The notes beneath the pieces are model-generated. The model was not told where the DNA came from. It made no database searches and saw nothing but the letters and a program-made list of their open reading frames with translations. From Verrucomicrobiota bacterium (lineage in GTDB: Bacteria > Verrucomicrobiota > Verrucomicrobiia > Opitutales > Opitutaceae), in contig VHCJ01000001.1 in assembly GCA_016871755.1 (NCBI GenBank), positions 124,001 to 188,000 of the forward strand: a stretch of DNA of 64,000 bases. Reading direction: 5' to 3'. Position numbers and translations under genes: made by a program. This document shows, piece by piece, positions 55,534 to 64,000 of this stretch (position 1 is the first letter of the stretch; each line of letters opens with the position of its first letter).

Positions 55534-56325
55534 TTGAACCGCCCCCCCCTCACGCTGTCCGTCGTGATCGTTGCCCGCAACGAAGGCCGGATCCTGCCCC
55601 GCTGCCTCGCGAGCGTGCACGGGTGGGTCGACGAGATCATCGTCGCGCTGAACGGCACCACCGACGACAGCGCCGAAGTCGCGGCACGCTCCGGCGCCGC
55701 CGTGCACACCGTGGAGTGGCGCGGGTACCGCGACACCAAGAACGACGCCCTCGCCCTCGCCCGCCATCCGTGGGTACTCTGCCTCGACGCCGATGAGGAA
55801 GTGTCCGGCGCCCTGCGGCGGGACATCGAGGCGTTCTTCGCCGCCGGACAGGATGCGAGCCACGCCGGGGCCCGCTTTCCCCGCAAGGTGTGGTTCATCA
55901 ATCGCTGGATCACGCACGGTGACTGGTACCCCGATCTTTCCCTGCGCCTGATCGACCGCCGCCGGTCCCGCTGGGGCGGCGACGCGGTGGTGCACGAGAA
56001 GATGGAATGCGACGGCCCGGTCGCGCGGCTGCCCGGCGACCTGCATCATTACTCGTTCCCGAACCTCGCCACCCAGATCGCGAAGATCAACCCCTTCGCC
56101 GACCTCTTCGTCCGCCAGCAGCAGGAGCACGGGCGCCGGTTTTCCGCGATCAACGCCGTGGGTCGAGCGCTGTGGCGGTTCTTCCGCGGCTACGTGTTGA
56201 AAGCGGGTTTCCTCGACGGCTACCCGGGCCTATGCGCCGCGACGGTGAATGCCTTCGCCGTCTTCGCACGCCATGCGCGGCTGTACGAAGCGGAACGCGG
56301 CCGGCCCCCGCCGGACCTGTCCTGA
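55534..56325 (+). CDS. Glycosyltransferase family 2 (WaaE/KdtX-like)
   Basis: A 263-residue GT2 enzyme resembling WaaE/KdtX core glucosyltransferases. It has LSVVIVARNEGRILPRCL, VDEIIVALNGTTDDSAE and the DxD block LCLDADEEVSGALR. There is no ATG near the conserved N-terminus; TTG 55534 is the closest start, and the frame stays open to another TTG at 55399. Confidence 0.85.
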   Translation: MNRPPLTLSVVIVARNEGRILPRCLASVHGWVDEIIVALNGTTDDSAEVAARSGAAVHTVEWRGYRDTKNDALALARHPWVLCLDADEEVSGALRRDIEAFFAAGQDASHAGARFPRKVWFINRWITHGDWYPDLSLRLIDRRRSRWGGDAVVHEKMECDGPVARLPGDLHHYSFPNLATQIAKINPFADLFVRQQQEHGRRFSAINAVGRALWRFFRGYVLKAGFLDGYPGLCAATVNAFAVFARHARLYEAERGRPPPDLS

Positions 56326-56327
56326 CC

Positions 56328-56720
56328 ATGCCGTCGGATGCCGAACCCACCCGTTTCAGCCGCACCGCGGAGGATCTGATCGCCTCCCTGCGTCGCGTTC
56401 CGCTGGAGTCCAATCCCCGGACCCGCCGGCGGGCCACCCACGACGTCGCCGCGCTCGTCAACGAACTCGTGGTCCGCCACGGCATCGGCATCGAAACCCC
56501 CGAGCAGGCCATCCGCGAACAGTGGGCCGCGATCGTCGGCCCAGCCAACGCAGCTTATTCGCATCCCTTCCAGATCGATCCCAAAGGCCGCCTGATCGTG
56601 GTGACGAGCCACGCGATCGTCCGCAACGAGCTCTTTCTGCATCGATCAACTATCACCAAAAAAGTGCAACAGGTACCCGGTTGCAGTGCGGTCCGGGAAA
56701 TTTTCCTGCGTTCCGGCTAG
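56328..56720 (+). CDS. DUF721 (DciA-like) protein
   Basis: A 130-residue DUF721-family protein. Its C-terminal domain has the pattern IREQWAAIVGPANAAYSHPF and LIVVTSHAIVRNELFLHRS. DUF721 includes DciA, the replicative-helicase loader of most bacteria without DnaC. ATG 56328 lies two bases after the glycosyltransferase stop. A role in replication initiation is inferred from the family only. Confidence 0.8.
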   Translation: MPSDAEPTRFSRTAEDLIASLRRVPLESNPRTRRRATHDVAALVNELVVRHGIGIETPEQAIREQWAAIVGPANAAYSHPFQIDPKGRLIVVTSHAIVRNELFLHRSTITKKVQQVPGCSAVREIFLRSG

Positions 56721-56942
56721 CCTAAACTTCGCGCTTGCGCCCGACGGGTGCAGGCGAGACTCTCCGCACTTGCGTTAGTGGATGCCCGTCAGGTTACGGG
56801 CGCCCACCATGCTTGGTCCCGCATTCCGCGGGATTGGAACGGTGTTGCCGGCCTAGCCTGCGGTTCTCCCCGCAGGCGCCGCGGGCGACACGGGAGCCGC
56901 ACCCCGTCGCTCCCCTTCAGGCGTGTAACTCCATCAAAAACC
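56721..56942 (+). promoter_or_regulatory. Structured rpsO leader
   Basis: 222 bp without coding, containing several GC-rich stem-loops in a row: CCCGTCAGGTTACGGG, CCCGCATTCCGCGGG and CCTGCGGTTCTCCCCGCAGG. Ribosomal protein S15 represses its own mRNA through leader structures in several bacteria, so an autoregulatory leader is plausible, but I cannot match it to a known class. Confidence 0.35.
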
Positions 56943-57209
56943 ATGTCCACCGCCATCGCTAAGCCCGAGATCATCGCTCAGTACAAGACCCACGATAAGG
57001 ATACCGGCTCGTCCGAAGTCCAGATCGCGCTGCTCACCGCCCGGATCAATCACCTGACCGAGCACCTGCGCACGCATCGCAAGGATTTCCACAGCCGCCG
57101 CGGCCTCCTTCAAATGGCCAGCCGCCGCCGCAAGCTGCTCGACTACCTCAAGCGCGAGGATCTCGCGAAGTACTCCGACATCCTTCAGAAACTGAATCTG
57201 CGCAAGTAA
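56943..57209 (+). CDS. rpsO: Ribosomal protein S15
   Basis: An 88-residue S15, which binds 16S rRNA early in small-subunit assembly. It has the family blocks [38 protein letters not shown] and the C-terminal [19 protein letters not shown]. The normal partner pnp follows. No clear Shine-Dalgarno site precedes ATG 56943. Confidence 0.98.
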   Translation: MSTAIAKPEIIAQYKTHDKDTGSSEVQIALLTARINHLTEHLRTHRKDFHSRRGLLQMASRRRKLLDYLKREDLAKYSDILQKLNLRK

Positions 57210-57222
57210 CCCTTCTCTGCAC

Positions 57223-57254
57223 ACGGGCGACCCGATCCGCGGGTCGCCCGTTGT
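57223..57254 (+). terminator. Terminator after rpsO
   Basis: A perfect 12-bp stem ACGGGCGACCCG/CGGGTCGCCCGT with loop ATCCG, followed by TTGTCTTC. It starts 13 bases after the rpsO stop. The T-run is weak, so read-through into pnp is possible. Confidence 0.8.
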
Positions 57255-57590
57255 CTTCACGACACTCGCCGACGTACGGGACATTTCCGCTTGCCGCCAC
57301 GCCCTCCGGGGCCGGGGGCGCCAACCGGAAATCTCTCGTGATCGTCACGGGGATGCAGGGTGGAATTCCACCCCAACCGCGCCGCCGTCCCATCGGCGGC
57401 CTCAACCCAGGGCCTGCCGCCCGTCTCTTCCTGAGACCGGTCGGCGCCCAAACCCGCCGCAGGCCTCCCGCCTGCGCCACCGGGCCGCTTCAGGCGGTCG
57501 CCCGGCCGTACCTAAATCCGCCGACGCACGTACCTTCGTACGTCCGTCCGTCCGCCAGTCAGTCCGACCGCAAGTCATCGAAAGCAAGTC
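57255..57590 (+). promoter_or_regulatory. pnp upstream region with palindromes
   Basis: 336 bp without a supported gene. It contains the perfect palindrome GGGTGGAATTCCACCC at 57359-57374 and the hairpin ACGTAC-CTTC-GTACGT at 57528-57543, close to the pnp start and followed by short tandem CCGT repeats. In enterobacteria pnp mRNA is autoregulated through an RNase III-cut leader hairpin; whether this leader works that way is unknown. Confidence 0.35.
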
Positions 57591-59735
57591 ATGAATCAGA
57601 AATACAACGTCGTGGTTCCCGAACTCGGAATCACCTTCTCCACGGGCTCCATCGCCCAGCTCGCCAACGGCGCCGTCAATGTGTGCGTCGGCGAAACCAA
57701 CCTCCTCGTCACCGCCTGCGTCGCTCAAACGATGCGCCCCGGCCAGGATTTCTTCCCGCTCACCGTCGACTACCGCGAGAAGTACGCCGCCGCCGGCCGC
57801 TTCCCGGGCGGTTACTTCAAGCGCGAAGGCCGTCCGTCCGAAAAGGAAATCCTCACGTCGCGCCTCTGCGATCGTCCGTGCCGCCCGCTCTTCCCCGAGG
57901 GCTTCCTCAATGAGGTGCAGATCATCGGCCAGCTGCTGTCGGCCGACCAGCTGAACGACGCCGACATCCCGATGGTCAACGGCGCGTCCGCCGCCCTCGC
58001 GATCTCCGACATCCCGTGGGCCGGCCCGATCGCCGCCGTGCGCGTCGGCCAAATCGACGGCCAGTTCGTCGCCAACCCGACGATCGAGCAGATGTTCGCC
58101 AGCAACCTCGACCTGATCTACGTCGGCACCGAGAGGGACATGCTGATGATCGAGGGCTCGGCCGACCAGATCTCCGAGGAGCGCTTCATCGAGGCCCTCG
58201 CGTTCGGCCATCAGTCCATCCAGCCGATCATCCGCGCCATCCGCGAGCTCGTCAGCCTCTGCGGCAAGCCGAAGGCCACGTTCGCCCTCGTCGGCGCCAC
58301 CCCCGAGGCCCGCGCCATCATCGAGCGCGTCGTCCCCGCCGAGCGTCTCGCCACCGCCATCTTCGGCAAGGAAAAGGCCGCCCGCGGCGCCGCCGTCAAG
58401 GTGCTCAAGGAAGAGGCCAAGGCCGTCCTCCTCGCCGAACTCGGCGAGGGCAAGTTCACCGATGTCGACCTCAACGTCGTCTTCGAGGACCTGCAGTACA
58501 AGGCCTACCGCAAGACCGTCCTCGAGCGCGGCGTTCGCGCCGACGGCCGCAACGCCAAGCAGGTCCGCCCGCTCGACGCCCAGGTCGGCGTCCTCCCGCG
58601 CGTCCACGGCTCCGCCATGTTCCAGCGCGGCGACACGCAGAACATCGCCATCACCACGCTCGGACCGACCAAGGAAGCGCAGGACATGGACGGCCTGACC
58701 GGCGGTCCGACGTCAAAGTCGTTCATCCTCCACTACAACTTCCCGCCGTTCTCCGTCGGTGAAACCGGCCGCTTCACCGGCCCGGGTCGCCGCGAAATCG
58801 GCCACGGCGCGCTCGCCGAGCGCTCCCTCGTGCCGATCCTCCCGCCCGAGGACGTCTTCCCGTACTCCATCCGCGTCGTCTCCGAGATCATGGCCTCCAA
58901 CGGCTCGACCTCGATGGCGTCGATCTGCGGCGGCTGTCTCGCCCTCATGGACGCCGGCGTGCCGATCATCGCCCCCGTCGCCGGCATTTCCTGCGGTCTG
59001 ATGACCGAGAACGCGCCGGACGGCTCGATCGCGAAGTGGACGACCATCACCGACATCCTCGGTGAGGAAGACCACTTCGGCGACATGGACTTCAAGCTCG
59101 CCGGCACGACCAAGGGCATCACGGGCTTCCAGCTCGACCTCAAGATCAACGGCCTGCCCTTCGAAATCGCCAAGACCGCGATCTTTCAGGCCCGCGACGC
59201 CCGCATCGAAATCCTCAAGACGATGCTCCGCGCCCTCAGCGCCCCGCGCAAGGACCTGTCCACCTACGCCCCGCGCATCCAGACGATCCAGATCGATCCG
59301 GAAAAGATCGGCCTGCTCATCGGACCGGGCGGCAAGACGATCCGCCGCATCGTCGAGACGACCGGCGCGCAGATCGACATCGCCGAGGACGACTCCGGCA
59401 AGGTGTTCATCTACTCGAACAACGCCGACGCGATGAACCGCGCCGTGCAGGAAATCGACTCGCTCTGCGGCGGCGGCGCCCAGATCGAGATCGGCAAGAT
59501 CTATCAGGGCCGCGTCACCGGCATCAAGGAGTTCGGCTGCTTCGTCGAGTGCCTCCCGGGCAAGGAAGGCCTCTGCCACATCTCCGAGCTCGCCGACATG
59601 CGCGTCCGCCGCACCGAGGATGTCGTCAAGATGGGTGAAACCATCTGGGTGAAGTGCGTCGGCATCGACGAGAAGTCGGGCAAGGTCCGCCTCTCGCGCA
59701 AGGCCGCCATGAAGGAACGCGAGCCGCAGGCCTAG
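57591..59735 (+). CDS. pnp: Polyribonucleotide nucleotidyltransferase (PNPase)
   Basis: A 714-residue phosphorolytic 3'-5' exoribonuclease. It has two RNase PH domains (second one with [34 protein letters not shown] and [12 protein letters not shown]), then a KH domain ([16 protein letters not shown], about residues 563-578) and an S1 domain ending near 705. It acts in RNA turnover, usually as a trimer with other degradosome proteins. Length is normal. It is followed by a strong terminator. Confidence 0.98.
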   Translation: MNQKYNVVVPELGITFSTGSIAQLANGAVNVCVGETNLLVTACVAQTMRPGQDFFPLTVDYREKYAAAGRFPGGYFKREGRPSEKEILTSRLCDRPCRPLFPEGFLNEVQIIGQLLSADQLNDADIPMVNGASAALAISDIPWAGPIAAVRVGQIDGQFVANPTIEQMFASNLDLIYVGTERDMLMIEGSADQISEERFIEALAFGHQSIQPIIRAIRELVSLCGKPKATFALVGATPEARAIIERVVPAERLATAIFGKEKAARGAAVKVLKEEAKAVLLAELGEGKFTDVDLNVVFEDLQYKAYRKTVLERGVRADGRNAKQVRPLDAQVGVLPRVHGSAMFQRGDTQNIAITTLGPTKEAQDMDGLTGGPTSKSFILHYNFPPFSVGETGRFTGPGRREIGHGALAERSLVPILPPEDVFPYSIRVVSEIMASNGSTSMASICGGCLALMDAGVPIIAPVAGISCGLMTENAPDGSIAKWTTITDILGEEDHFGDMDFKLAGTTKGITGFQLDLKINGLPFEIAKTAIFQARDARIEILKTMLRALSAPRKDLSTYAPRIQTIQIDPEKIGLLIGPGGKTIRRIVETTGAQIDIAEDDSGKVFIYSNNADAMNRAVQEIDSLCGGGAQIEIGKIYQGRVTGIKEFGCFVECLPGKEGLCHISELADMRVRRTEDVVKMGETIWVKCVGIDEKSGKVRLSRKAAMKEREPQA

Positions 59736-59814
59736 GGTGGCACCCCCGCCCCCGAGGCCCCCGCCGCCTCCTAAGCTCGGCCCCATCACCGATCAGCACG
59801 ATCGGTTCCCTTCC

Positions 59815-59849
59815 CGCCGGAGCCCCATACGGGCTCCGGCGTTTTTTTT
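59815..59849 (+). terminator. Rho-independent terminator after pnp
   Basis: An 11-bp stem CGCCGGAGCCC/GGGCTCCGGCG with loop CATAC, followed by eight T residues. It starts 79 bases after the pnp stop. Strong intrinsic terminator. Confidence 0.97.
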
Positions 59850-59945
59850 GGCCGCGGCCCGCACGCCGGCGCGCCCACACCCTTGCGCTGGGCGCCCCAG
59901 CCTGACATCCCTCCCCTCCCGGTCCCGACGCGGGACCGCATTCCC

Positions 59946-60785
59946 ATGAAGCTCCTGGTCACCAACGACGACGGCATCGACTCCACGTTTCTCCTCGAAC
60001 TGGTCCGCGCCCTGAAGGACGCCGGCCACGCCGTCTTCGTCGTGGCGCCGAAGAGCGAACAGAGCTGGATCGGCTGCGCGAAGTCGCGCCACCGGACCGT
60101 CACGTCCACCGCGCTGCCGCCCTTGCTGGGTTGCCCGACCTGGACGGTCGACGGCACGCCGAGCGACTGCGTGAACATCGCCCTGGCGCATCTCCTGCCG
60201 CGGAGCGAGCGGATCGACGCCGTGGTCTCCGGCATCAACATCGGCCGCAACGCCTCCCTCGGCTTCATCCTCGCCAGCGGCACGATCGGCGGCGCGTGGG
60301 AAGGCGCGATCCACGGTCTCCCCGGCATCGCCCTCTCCCACGACCTGTCCGCCGAGGCCTTCGCCACCATCCGCGTGCAGGGCGGGCAACCCGACGCCCG
60401 CATCCTCGCGTCGGTCCGCACCGCCGCCGCCCGCGCCGCCGCCCTCCTCCCGGAACTGGTCGCCACAATCCCGGGTCCGGGCTTCGCGGTGCACAACCTC
60501 AACTTCCCTGACCCCTGCGCCGCCGACACCCCGATTGTCCGCACGGTCCCAGCCCACGTCGTCATCCCCGGTCTCTTCAGTCCCGCGGCCGACGACGGCA
60601 CCCACCGCTTCGTCTTCCACCTTGGTGAGGACCGTTCCCCGACCGAGCCGCTGACGGACCGCATCGCCTTGGACACGGGACGAATCAGCCACACGATCCT
60701 CGATTACCGCGTCCTTGGTTCGGCCTTCGTGCCGCCCGGCCCCACCGCGTCACGGCCGGACGCCTCCGGCACGGCGGCGCATTGA
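59946..60785 (+). CDS. surE: 5'/3'-nucleotidase SurE
   Basis: A 279-residue survival protein with metal-dependent nucleotidase activity. The N-terminal metal site is D8-D9 in LLVTNDDGIDS, with VVAPKSEQS, VDGTPSDCVNIAL and SGINIGRNAS further on. Length is in the family range. ATG 59946. The ABC ATPase follows 43 bp downstream. Confidence 0.93.
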   Translation: MKLLVTNDDGIDSTFLLELVRALKDAGHAVFVVAPKSEQSWIGCAKSRHRTVTSTALPPLLGCPTWTVDGTPSDCVNIALAHLLPRSERIDAVVSGINIGRNASLGFILASGTIGGAWEGAIHGLPGIALSHDLSAEAFATIRVQGGQPDARILASVRTAAARAAALLPELVATIPGPGFAVHNLNFPDPCAADTPIVRTVPAHVVIPGLFSPAADDGTHRFVFHLGEDRSPTEPLTDRIALDTGRISHTILDYRVLGSAFVPPGPTASRPDASGTAAH

Positions 60786-60828
60786 CGGCCCGGATCGAAC
60801 GGCCAATCCTCACCCACTCCCCGCTCCG

Positions 60829-61812
60829 ATGATCGAAGTCGAAAACCTCACCCGCATCTTCAGGACCTACCGGAAGAAGCCCGGTTTCTGGGGCGGCGTG
60901 AAAGGCCTGTTCCACCGGGAATTTGTCGAGACCGCGGCGGCGAACCAGATCTCGTTCTCGATCCCGGAGGGCACCTTTGTCGGCTTCCTCGGCCCGAACG
61001 GCGCCGGCAAGACGACGACGCTGAAGATGTTGTCGGGCCTGATCTACCCGACCAGCGGGTCCGCGCGGGTCGCCGGCTTCGACCCGACCCGGCGCGAGAA
61101 CGCCTACCGCCGCATCTTCGCGCTGGTGCTCGGCCAGAAGAACCAGCTCTGGTGGGATCTGCCGGCCAACGAGTCGTTCATGCTCCTGCGGCACATCTAC
61201 GACCTGCCCGCCGCCCAGTTCCGTGAAACCCTCGACGAGTTGGTCGCACTCCTCGGCGTGAAGGAAAAGCTCAACGTGATGGTCCGCGAGCTCTCCCTCG
61301 GCGAGCGGATGAAGATGGAGCTGATCGCGGCCCTGCTGCACCGGCCGCGCGTGCTCTTCCTCGACGAGCCGACGATCGGCCTCGATGTGGTCTCGCAACG
61401 CGCCGTGCGCCAGTTCCTCCGCGACTACAACCGCCGCTACCGCGTGACCATCCTGCTCACGAGCCACTACATGGCCGACATCAAGGAGCTGTGTGAGCGG
61501 GTGATCGTGATCGACAAGGGTCGGAAGATCTACGACGGCGCGCTTGACCGCCTCGAAGCCGGCACAGGGAGCCGCATGAAGATCGTCCGCTTCATCCCGA
61601 GTGACCTCGCGGCCTTCCCGGAGACCTGGAAGTCGGCCCACGGCGAAACCGCCCGCGATCCCGCCGACGGCCGGTTCACCGTCCGCGTGCCCGTCACGAA
61701 CGTCGTCGCGGTCTCCCAGGAGATTCTCACCACCGGCACCGTGGCCGACATCACGATCGAGGACGTCCCGCTCGAGGACGTGATCGCCGAGTTGTTCAGC
61801 ACCGCCCGCTGA
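60829..61812 (+). CDS. ABC transporter ATPase (ABC-2 type), no permease adjacent
   Basis: A 327-residue ATPase. It has Walker A GPNGAGKTT (about 55-63), a degenerate signature LSLGERMKMELIAALL, Walker B VLFLDEPTIGLD and switch H in LTSHYMADI. The long insert before Walker A and the C-terminal extension place it with ABC-2-type exporters. Such ATPases are normally followed by one or two permease genes; here a toxin-antitoxin remnant follows, so the partner is missing or elsewhere. Confidence 0.88.
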   Translation: MIEVENLTRIFRTYRKKPGFWGGVKGLFHREFVETAAANQISFSIPEGTFVGFLGPNGAGKTTTLKMLSGLIYPTSGSARVAGFDPTRRENAYRRIFALVLGQKNQLWWDLPANESFMLLRHIYDLPAAQFRETLDELVALLGVKEKLNVMVRELSLGERMKMELIAALLHRPRVLFLDEPTIGLDVVSQRAVRQFLRDYNRRYRVTILLTSHYMADIKELCERVIVIDKGRKIYDGALDRLEAGTGSRMKIVRFIPSDLAAFPETWKSAHGETARDPADGRFTVRVPVTNVVAVSQEILTTGTVADITIEDVPLEDVIAELFSTAR

Positions 61813-61989
61813 GCGCAGGCCAGAGCGGACCGCCCCCGGATTCCGAGTCCGGGGTGGATTTCCGGGGGGTTGAGGAGTGGTCCGTCAAGCCGGGCCATCC
61901 GCACTGCATCCGTCGGACCTCGATCGACCGAAGGGCAGACATGGGGCCGTCCCTCGACGCCCCCCCGCGCACGCTGTCAGCTTTTCAGC

Positions 61990-62232
61990 GTGAAAACGAC
62001 ATACCCTCTCCGGGAGCTGCAGCGAGCGGCCGCCTCGGCGGTCCACGGGGCGGAGTCCGGGGCACTGGTCACGGTGACCCGCCGCGAGAAGCCGGTGGCG
62101 CATCTCATTTCGGACCAACGGCTGGGAGCCTTGCTGGAGACCCTCGAACTCGCCGGCAACCCCGACTTCGGGGCGGCACTCGCGTCGCTGAAAGCCGGAA
62201 AGATCAAATTCCGCGCCGCCTCCTCTCGGTGA
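61990..62232 (+). CDS. Phd/YefM-type antitoxin
   Basis: An 80-residue antitoxin of the Phd/YefM family: KTTYPLRELQRAAASAVHGA, then VTVTRREKPVAHLISDQRLG, the usual core, and a flexible C-terminus for toxin binding. The start is GTG 61990; an upstream open frame without homology was not used. Its TGA overlaps the GTG of the toxin frame (GTGA), as in coupled pairs. Confidence 0.8.
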   Translation: MKTTYPLRELQRAAASAVHGAESGALVTVTRREKPVAHLISDQRLGALLETLELAGNPDFGAALASLKAGKIKFRAASSR

Positions 62233-62514
62233 GAAAACGGCCCGCCGTCGTGGCGGAGTCGGTCTGGCAGTACGTTGCGGCAATCGCTCCCGAACCCAGG
62301 CGACGCTGCAAGGCCGCCTTGCTCGCGCTGCCCTCCGGCGACACCCCGCGGTTGGAGGGCGACTACGCCGGGGATTTCCCGGCTCCGCGTCGGATCGCTC
62401 CGTTTCATCTACCGGGAGCATCAAGGTCGGATCGAGGTCTTCTACGTCGAGCAACGAAGGCTGGTCTACGAGCTGCCGGCCGCCCATCTCGGGCGGCTCT
62501 TCGACGGACGCTGA
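62229..62514 (+). pseudogene. RelE/ParE-family toxin, frameshifted
   Basis: Codons 1-50 read in one frame (RPAVVAESVWQYVAAIAPEP, later LEGDYAGDF), and the C-terminal part in another (ISRLRVGSLRFIYREHQGR and IEVFYVEQRRLVYELP). The two halves together make a normal RelE-superfamily toxin of about 94 residues. The shift lies at about 62375-62383 (GGGGATTTCCCGG); one extra base explains it. The toxin is therefore inactive unless the base is an error, while the antitoxin remains intact. Confidence 0.75.
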
Positions 62515-62520
62515 CTCTCG

Positions 62521-62602
62521 CGCCGCCGGAAGGCAGGAGGTCCGGCCACGGCGGCGGGTCGCCAGTGAGTTGCATAGGGCACTGCGGAGGGGCACCTCAC
62601 AG
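62521..62602 (+). repeat. Imperfect direct repeat left of Fic remnant
   Basis: The first 50 bp match 63778-63827 with four to five differences, and weaker similarity continues to about 62602. Read on the minus strand it encodes a short relic (LTGDPPPWPDLLPSGG) of the C-terminus of the gene at the right edge. It starts six bases after the toxin stop. Confidence 0.7.
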
Positions 62603-62710
62603 GCTTAAAAAGTAATGAGAATGAAATGAGACAATCTGTTTGTAACCATAAATGGCATTCGTTATCTCTTTCGACAGAGATTCATCTGAAACACGGGCAC
62701 CGATCGCACC

Positions 62711-63764
62711 CTGACTCCCCTTGGCTACGCATGGTTGGCGCGCGAGTATGGGCTGAACCCGATTCCCCACTTTGTCGAATCGTTCGCGGCCGTCCCAGGT
62801 ACCGCCCGGGATTTTCCAACGTGCCCTGCGCTACCTCTATGCCAAGGAGACTCGCACGTCGTACGCGATCGAGCGCGAGACGCCCACCCATCAGCGTGCC
62901 GAGCGCTTCATGGCTCTCCTGCATCGAGCCGGAGCAGACGAGTTCCTCACCCCGGAAGGTTTGCTGAATCTTCAGCGCACCATCGTCGATCCTCGCTTCG
63001 CCGCCCAGGGCTGGCGCACCCTTCAGAACTACGTCGGCCAATCGCTCGCACCCGGAGTGGAGGAAGTTCACCTCGTTCCACCCAAACCTGCTGACATTGG
63101 TTCGCTCATGGCCGCTTGGCTGAATGTCGGGGGCACCTTGTGCAAGACAGACGATGTGCCTCCCGTCGCCGCTGCGGCATGGGTCGCCTGGGCCTTCGTC
63201 TTCCTGCATCCCTTCGAGGATGGTAACGGACGCATCCATCGTTTCCTCATCCACCATGTGCTGGCTGCACGCCGCTTCGGTCCGCCCGGCGTGCTTCTTC
63301 CGATTTCAGCAGTGCTTCTGAACCGTCCAGCCGACTACGACGCTTCCTTCGAACTTTTCTCCGTCCCGCTCAAGGCCCGCTCCGACTACGAACTCGACGG
63401 CGACCTGCGCATGACCCTCACCAACGACACCATCGAGCACTTCCGCCACATGGACCTCACGGCCGTGGCCGTCGCCCTGCATGGATTCCTCGCGGAAACC
63501 ATCGAACGCGAAGTTCCTTCGGAATTACGCTTTCTCCATGCGTACGACGCCGCCCGCTCGGCCATGCGCGAGATCATCGATCTCCCCGAGACCACGGCCA
63601 ATCTTTTGGTGCGCCTCTGCCTGCAAAACCAAGGCCACCTGTCCAAGGCCAAGCGCGGGCACAGAGCGTTCGAGAAACTCACGGACGAGGAGATCAATCG
63701 TCTCGAAGCCGCGGTGGCCGCAGCGTACGCCGGCACCGACGCAGTACCGTCCGAACACGCCTAA
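62711..63764 (+). pseudogene. Fic-family protein with internal deletion
   Basis: The N-terminus of a ~500-residue Fic family is readable at about 62711-62809 (TPLGYAWLAREYGLNPIPHF, then VESFAAVPGTAR). The frame then jumps at 62809-62811 to IFQRALRYLYAKETRTSYAI, skipping roughly 150 residues usually found between. The rest is intact to 63764, including HPFEDGNGRIHR and the inhibitory-type SYAIER. No ATG precedes the N-terminal piece, and a stop in that frame lies at 62687-62689. A shorter product could start at TTG 62772 and would keep the catalytic motif. Confidence 0.75.
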
Positions 63765-64000
63765 ACGGCGGCAGCACCGCCGCCGGGAGGCAGGAGCTCC
63801 GGCCACGGCGGCGGGGCGCCGGTGAGTTCCAGCACGCGCTGCCGAAGGGTGGCCTCGCACTGCCGCACGGCTGCCGTGAGGGCGGCCGGCTCCAGCGCCG
63901 CACTGACCCGGATCCCCGCCAGCTCCGCCGGCTCAAGGAGTTCCTCCGCGAGGCGACCGCCACCGCGTTCTCGTCGTGCTGGCGGTAAGCGCTTACGCTT
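63761..64000 (-). CDS. Hypothetical protein, C-terminal end (runs off right edge)
   Basis: An open minus-strand frame from the window edge to TAG at 63763-63761. About 79 residues are visible, with coding-like composition: LAEELLEPAELAGIRVSAAL, then LTAAVRQCEATLRQRVLELT and PPPWPELLPPGG. I do not recognise the family. Its stop overlaps that of the Fic remnant, convergently. Its 3' end is duplicated in diverged form at 62521-62602. Confidence 0.5.
   Translation of the reverse strand, partial: KRKRLPPARRERGGGRLAEELLEPAELAGIRVSAALEPAALTAAVRQCEATLRQRVLELTGAPPPWPELLPPGGGAAAV
63778..63860 (+). repeat. Imperfect direct repeat right of Fic remnant
   Basis: Partner of 62521-62602, in the same orientation, 1257 bp away. 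This copy is inside the open minus-strand frame at the right edge and is probably the source copy. Confidence 0.7.

Noticed and set aside
57541-57560. CCGT tandem repeat before pnp as a possible phase-variable tract
   Set aside because: Only about three units, not coding and too short to be a convincing variable repeat.
1-64000. CRISPR arrays, prophage modules, rRNA, recognised riboswitches
   Set aside because: No regularly spaced repeats, phage structural genes, rRNA sequence or known aptamer pattern was found by reading.

Overview
High-GC bacterial chromosome, probably Verrucomicrobiota of the Opitutales/Opitutaceae type. This is inferred from gene content: sulfatase, Tat-exported Gfo/Idh/MocA oxidoreductase, c-type cytochrome/propeller dehydrogenase, a GreA factor with a very long N-terminal extension, a LOG-domain protein with a large extra domain, and housekeeping order ispE / pyrF-ispD-ispF and rpsO-pnp. 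Genes are densely packed, often with overlapping stop/start codons and few clear Shine-Dalgarno sites, and several starts are GTG or TTG. No prophage, CRISPR array or rRNA is present; there is one tRNA.

Layout. 0-5.3 kb: the 3' part of a sulfatase, tRNA-Arg(CCT), a gene-poor stretch with decayed minus-strand coding, a ceramidase-like exported enzyme, a family-4 glycosyltransferase and a YbgC-like thioesterase. 5.3-10 kb: queG-aroK on the minus strand, divergent from a complete TRAP transporter (dctPQM). 10.2-13.4 kb: an H-NOX haem protein followed by an HNOBA-GAF-histidine kinase-receiver protein. Together they have the sensory layout of animal soluble guanylate cyclase with a two-component output; the H-NOX frame lacks its expected stop. 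13.4-23.3 kb: DUF418 membrane protein, FAD oxidoreductase, divergent Gfo/Idh and cytochrome-dehydrogenase genes, BNR sialidase-like protein and threonine aldolase, with two kinds of intergenic repeat.

23.3-26.5 kb is an AT-richer accessory island: a Fic protein behind repeated ATCGG(C/T)AAAA boxes, a PIN-like fragment, a RelB/RelE-type toxin-antitoxin pair and a transposase remnant. 26.5-46.2 kb is mostly housekeeping: FKBP isomerase, LOG-domain protein, purD, LMW phosphatase, glyA, MFS exporter, aspartyl protease-PDZ lipoprotein, rsmB, greA-like, ArsR-methyltransferase, ptsI, ispE, pyrF, ispD and ispF.

46.2-56.3 kb: two oligopeptide-binding lipoproteins with two permeases but no ATPases, then a lipid-exporter-like ABC protein and three glycosyltransferases that look like a lipopolysaccharide core set. 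56.3-61.8 kb: DciA-like DUF721, rpsO, pnp, surE and an ABC ATPase. 61.9-64 kb is a second decaying accessory patch: a Phd-type antitoxin with a frameshifted RelE toxin, and a Fic gene with a large internal deletion lying between two ~80-bp imperfect direct repeats. One repeat is the 3' end of a minus-strand gene running off the right edge.
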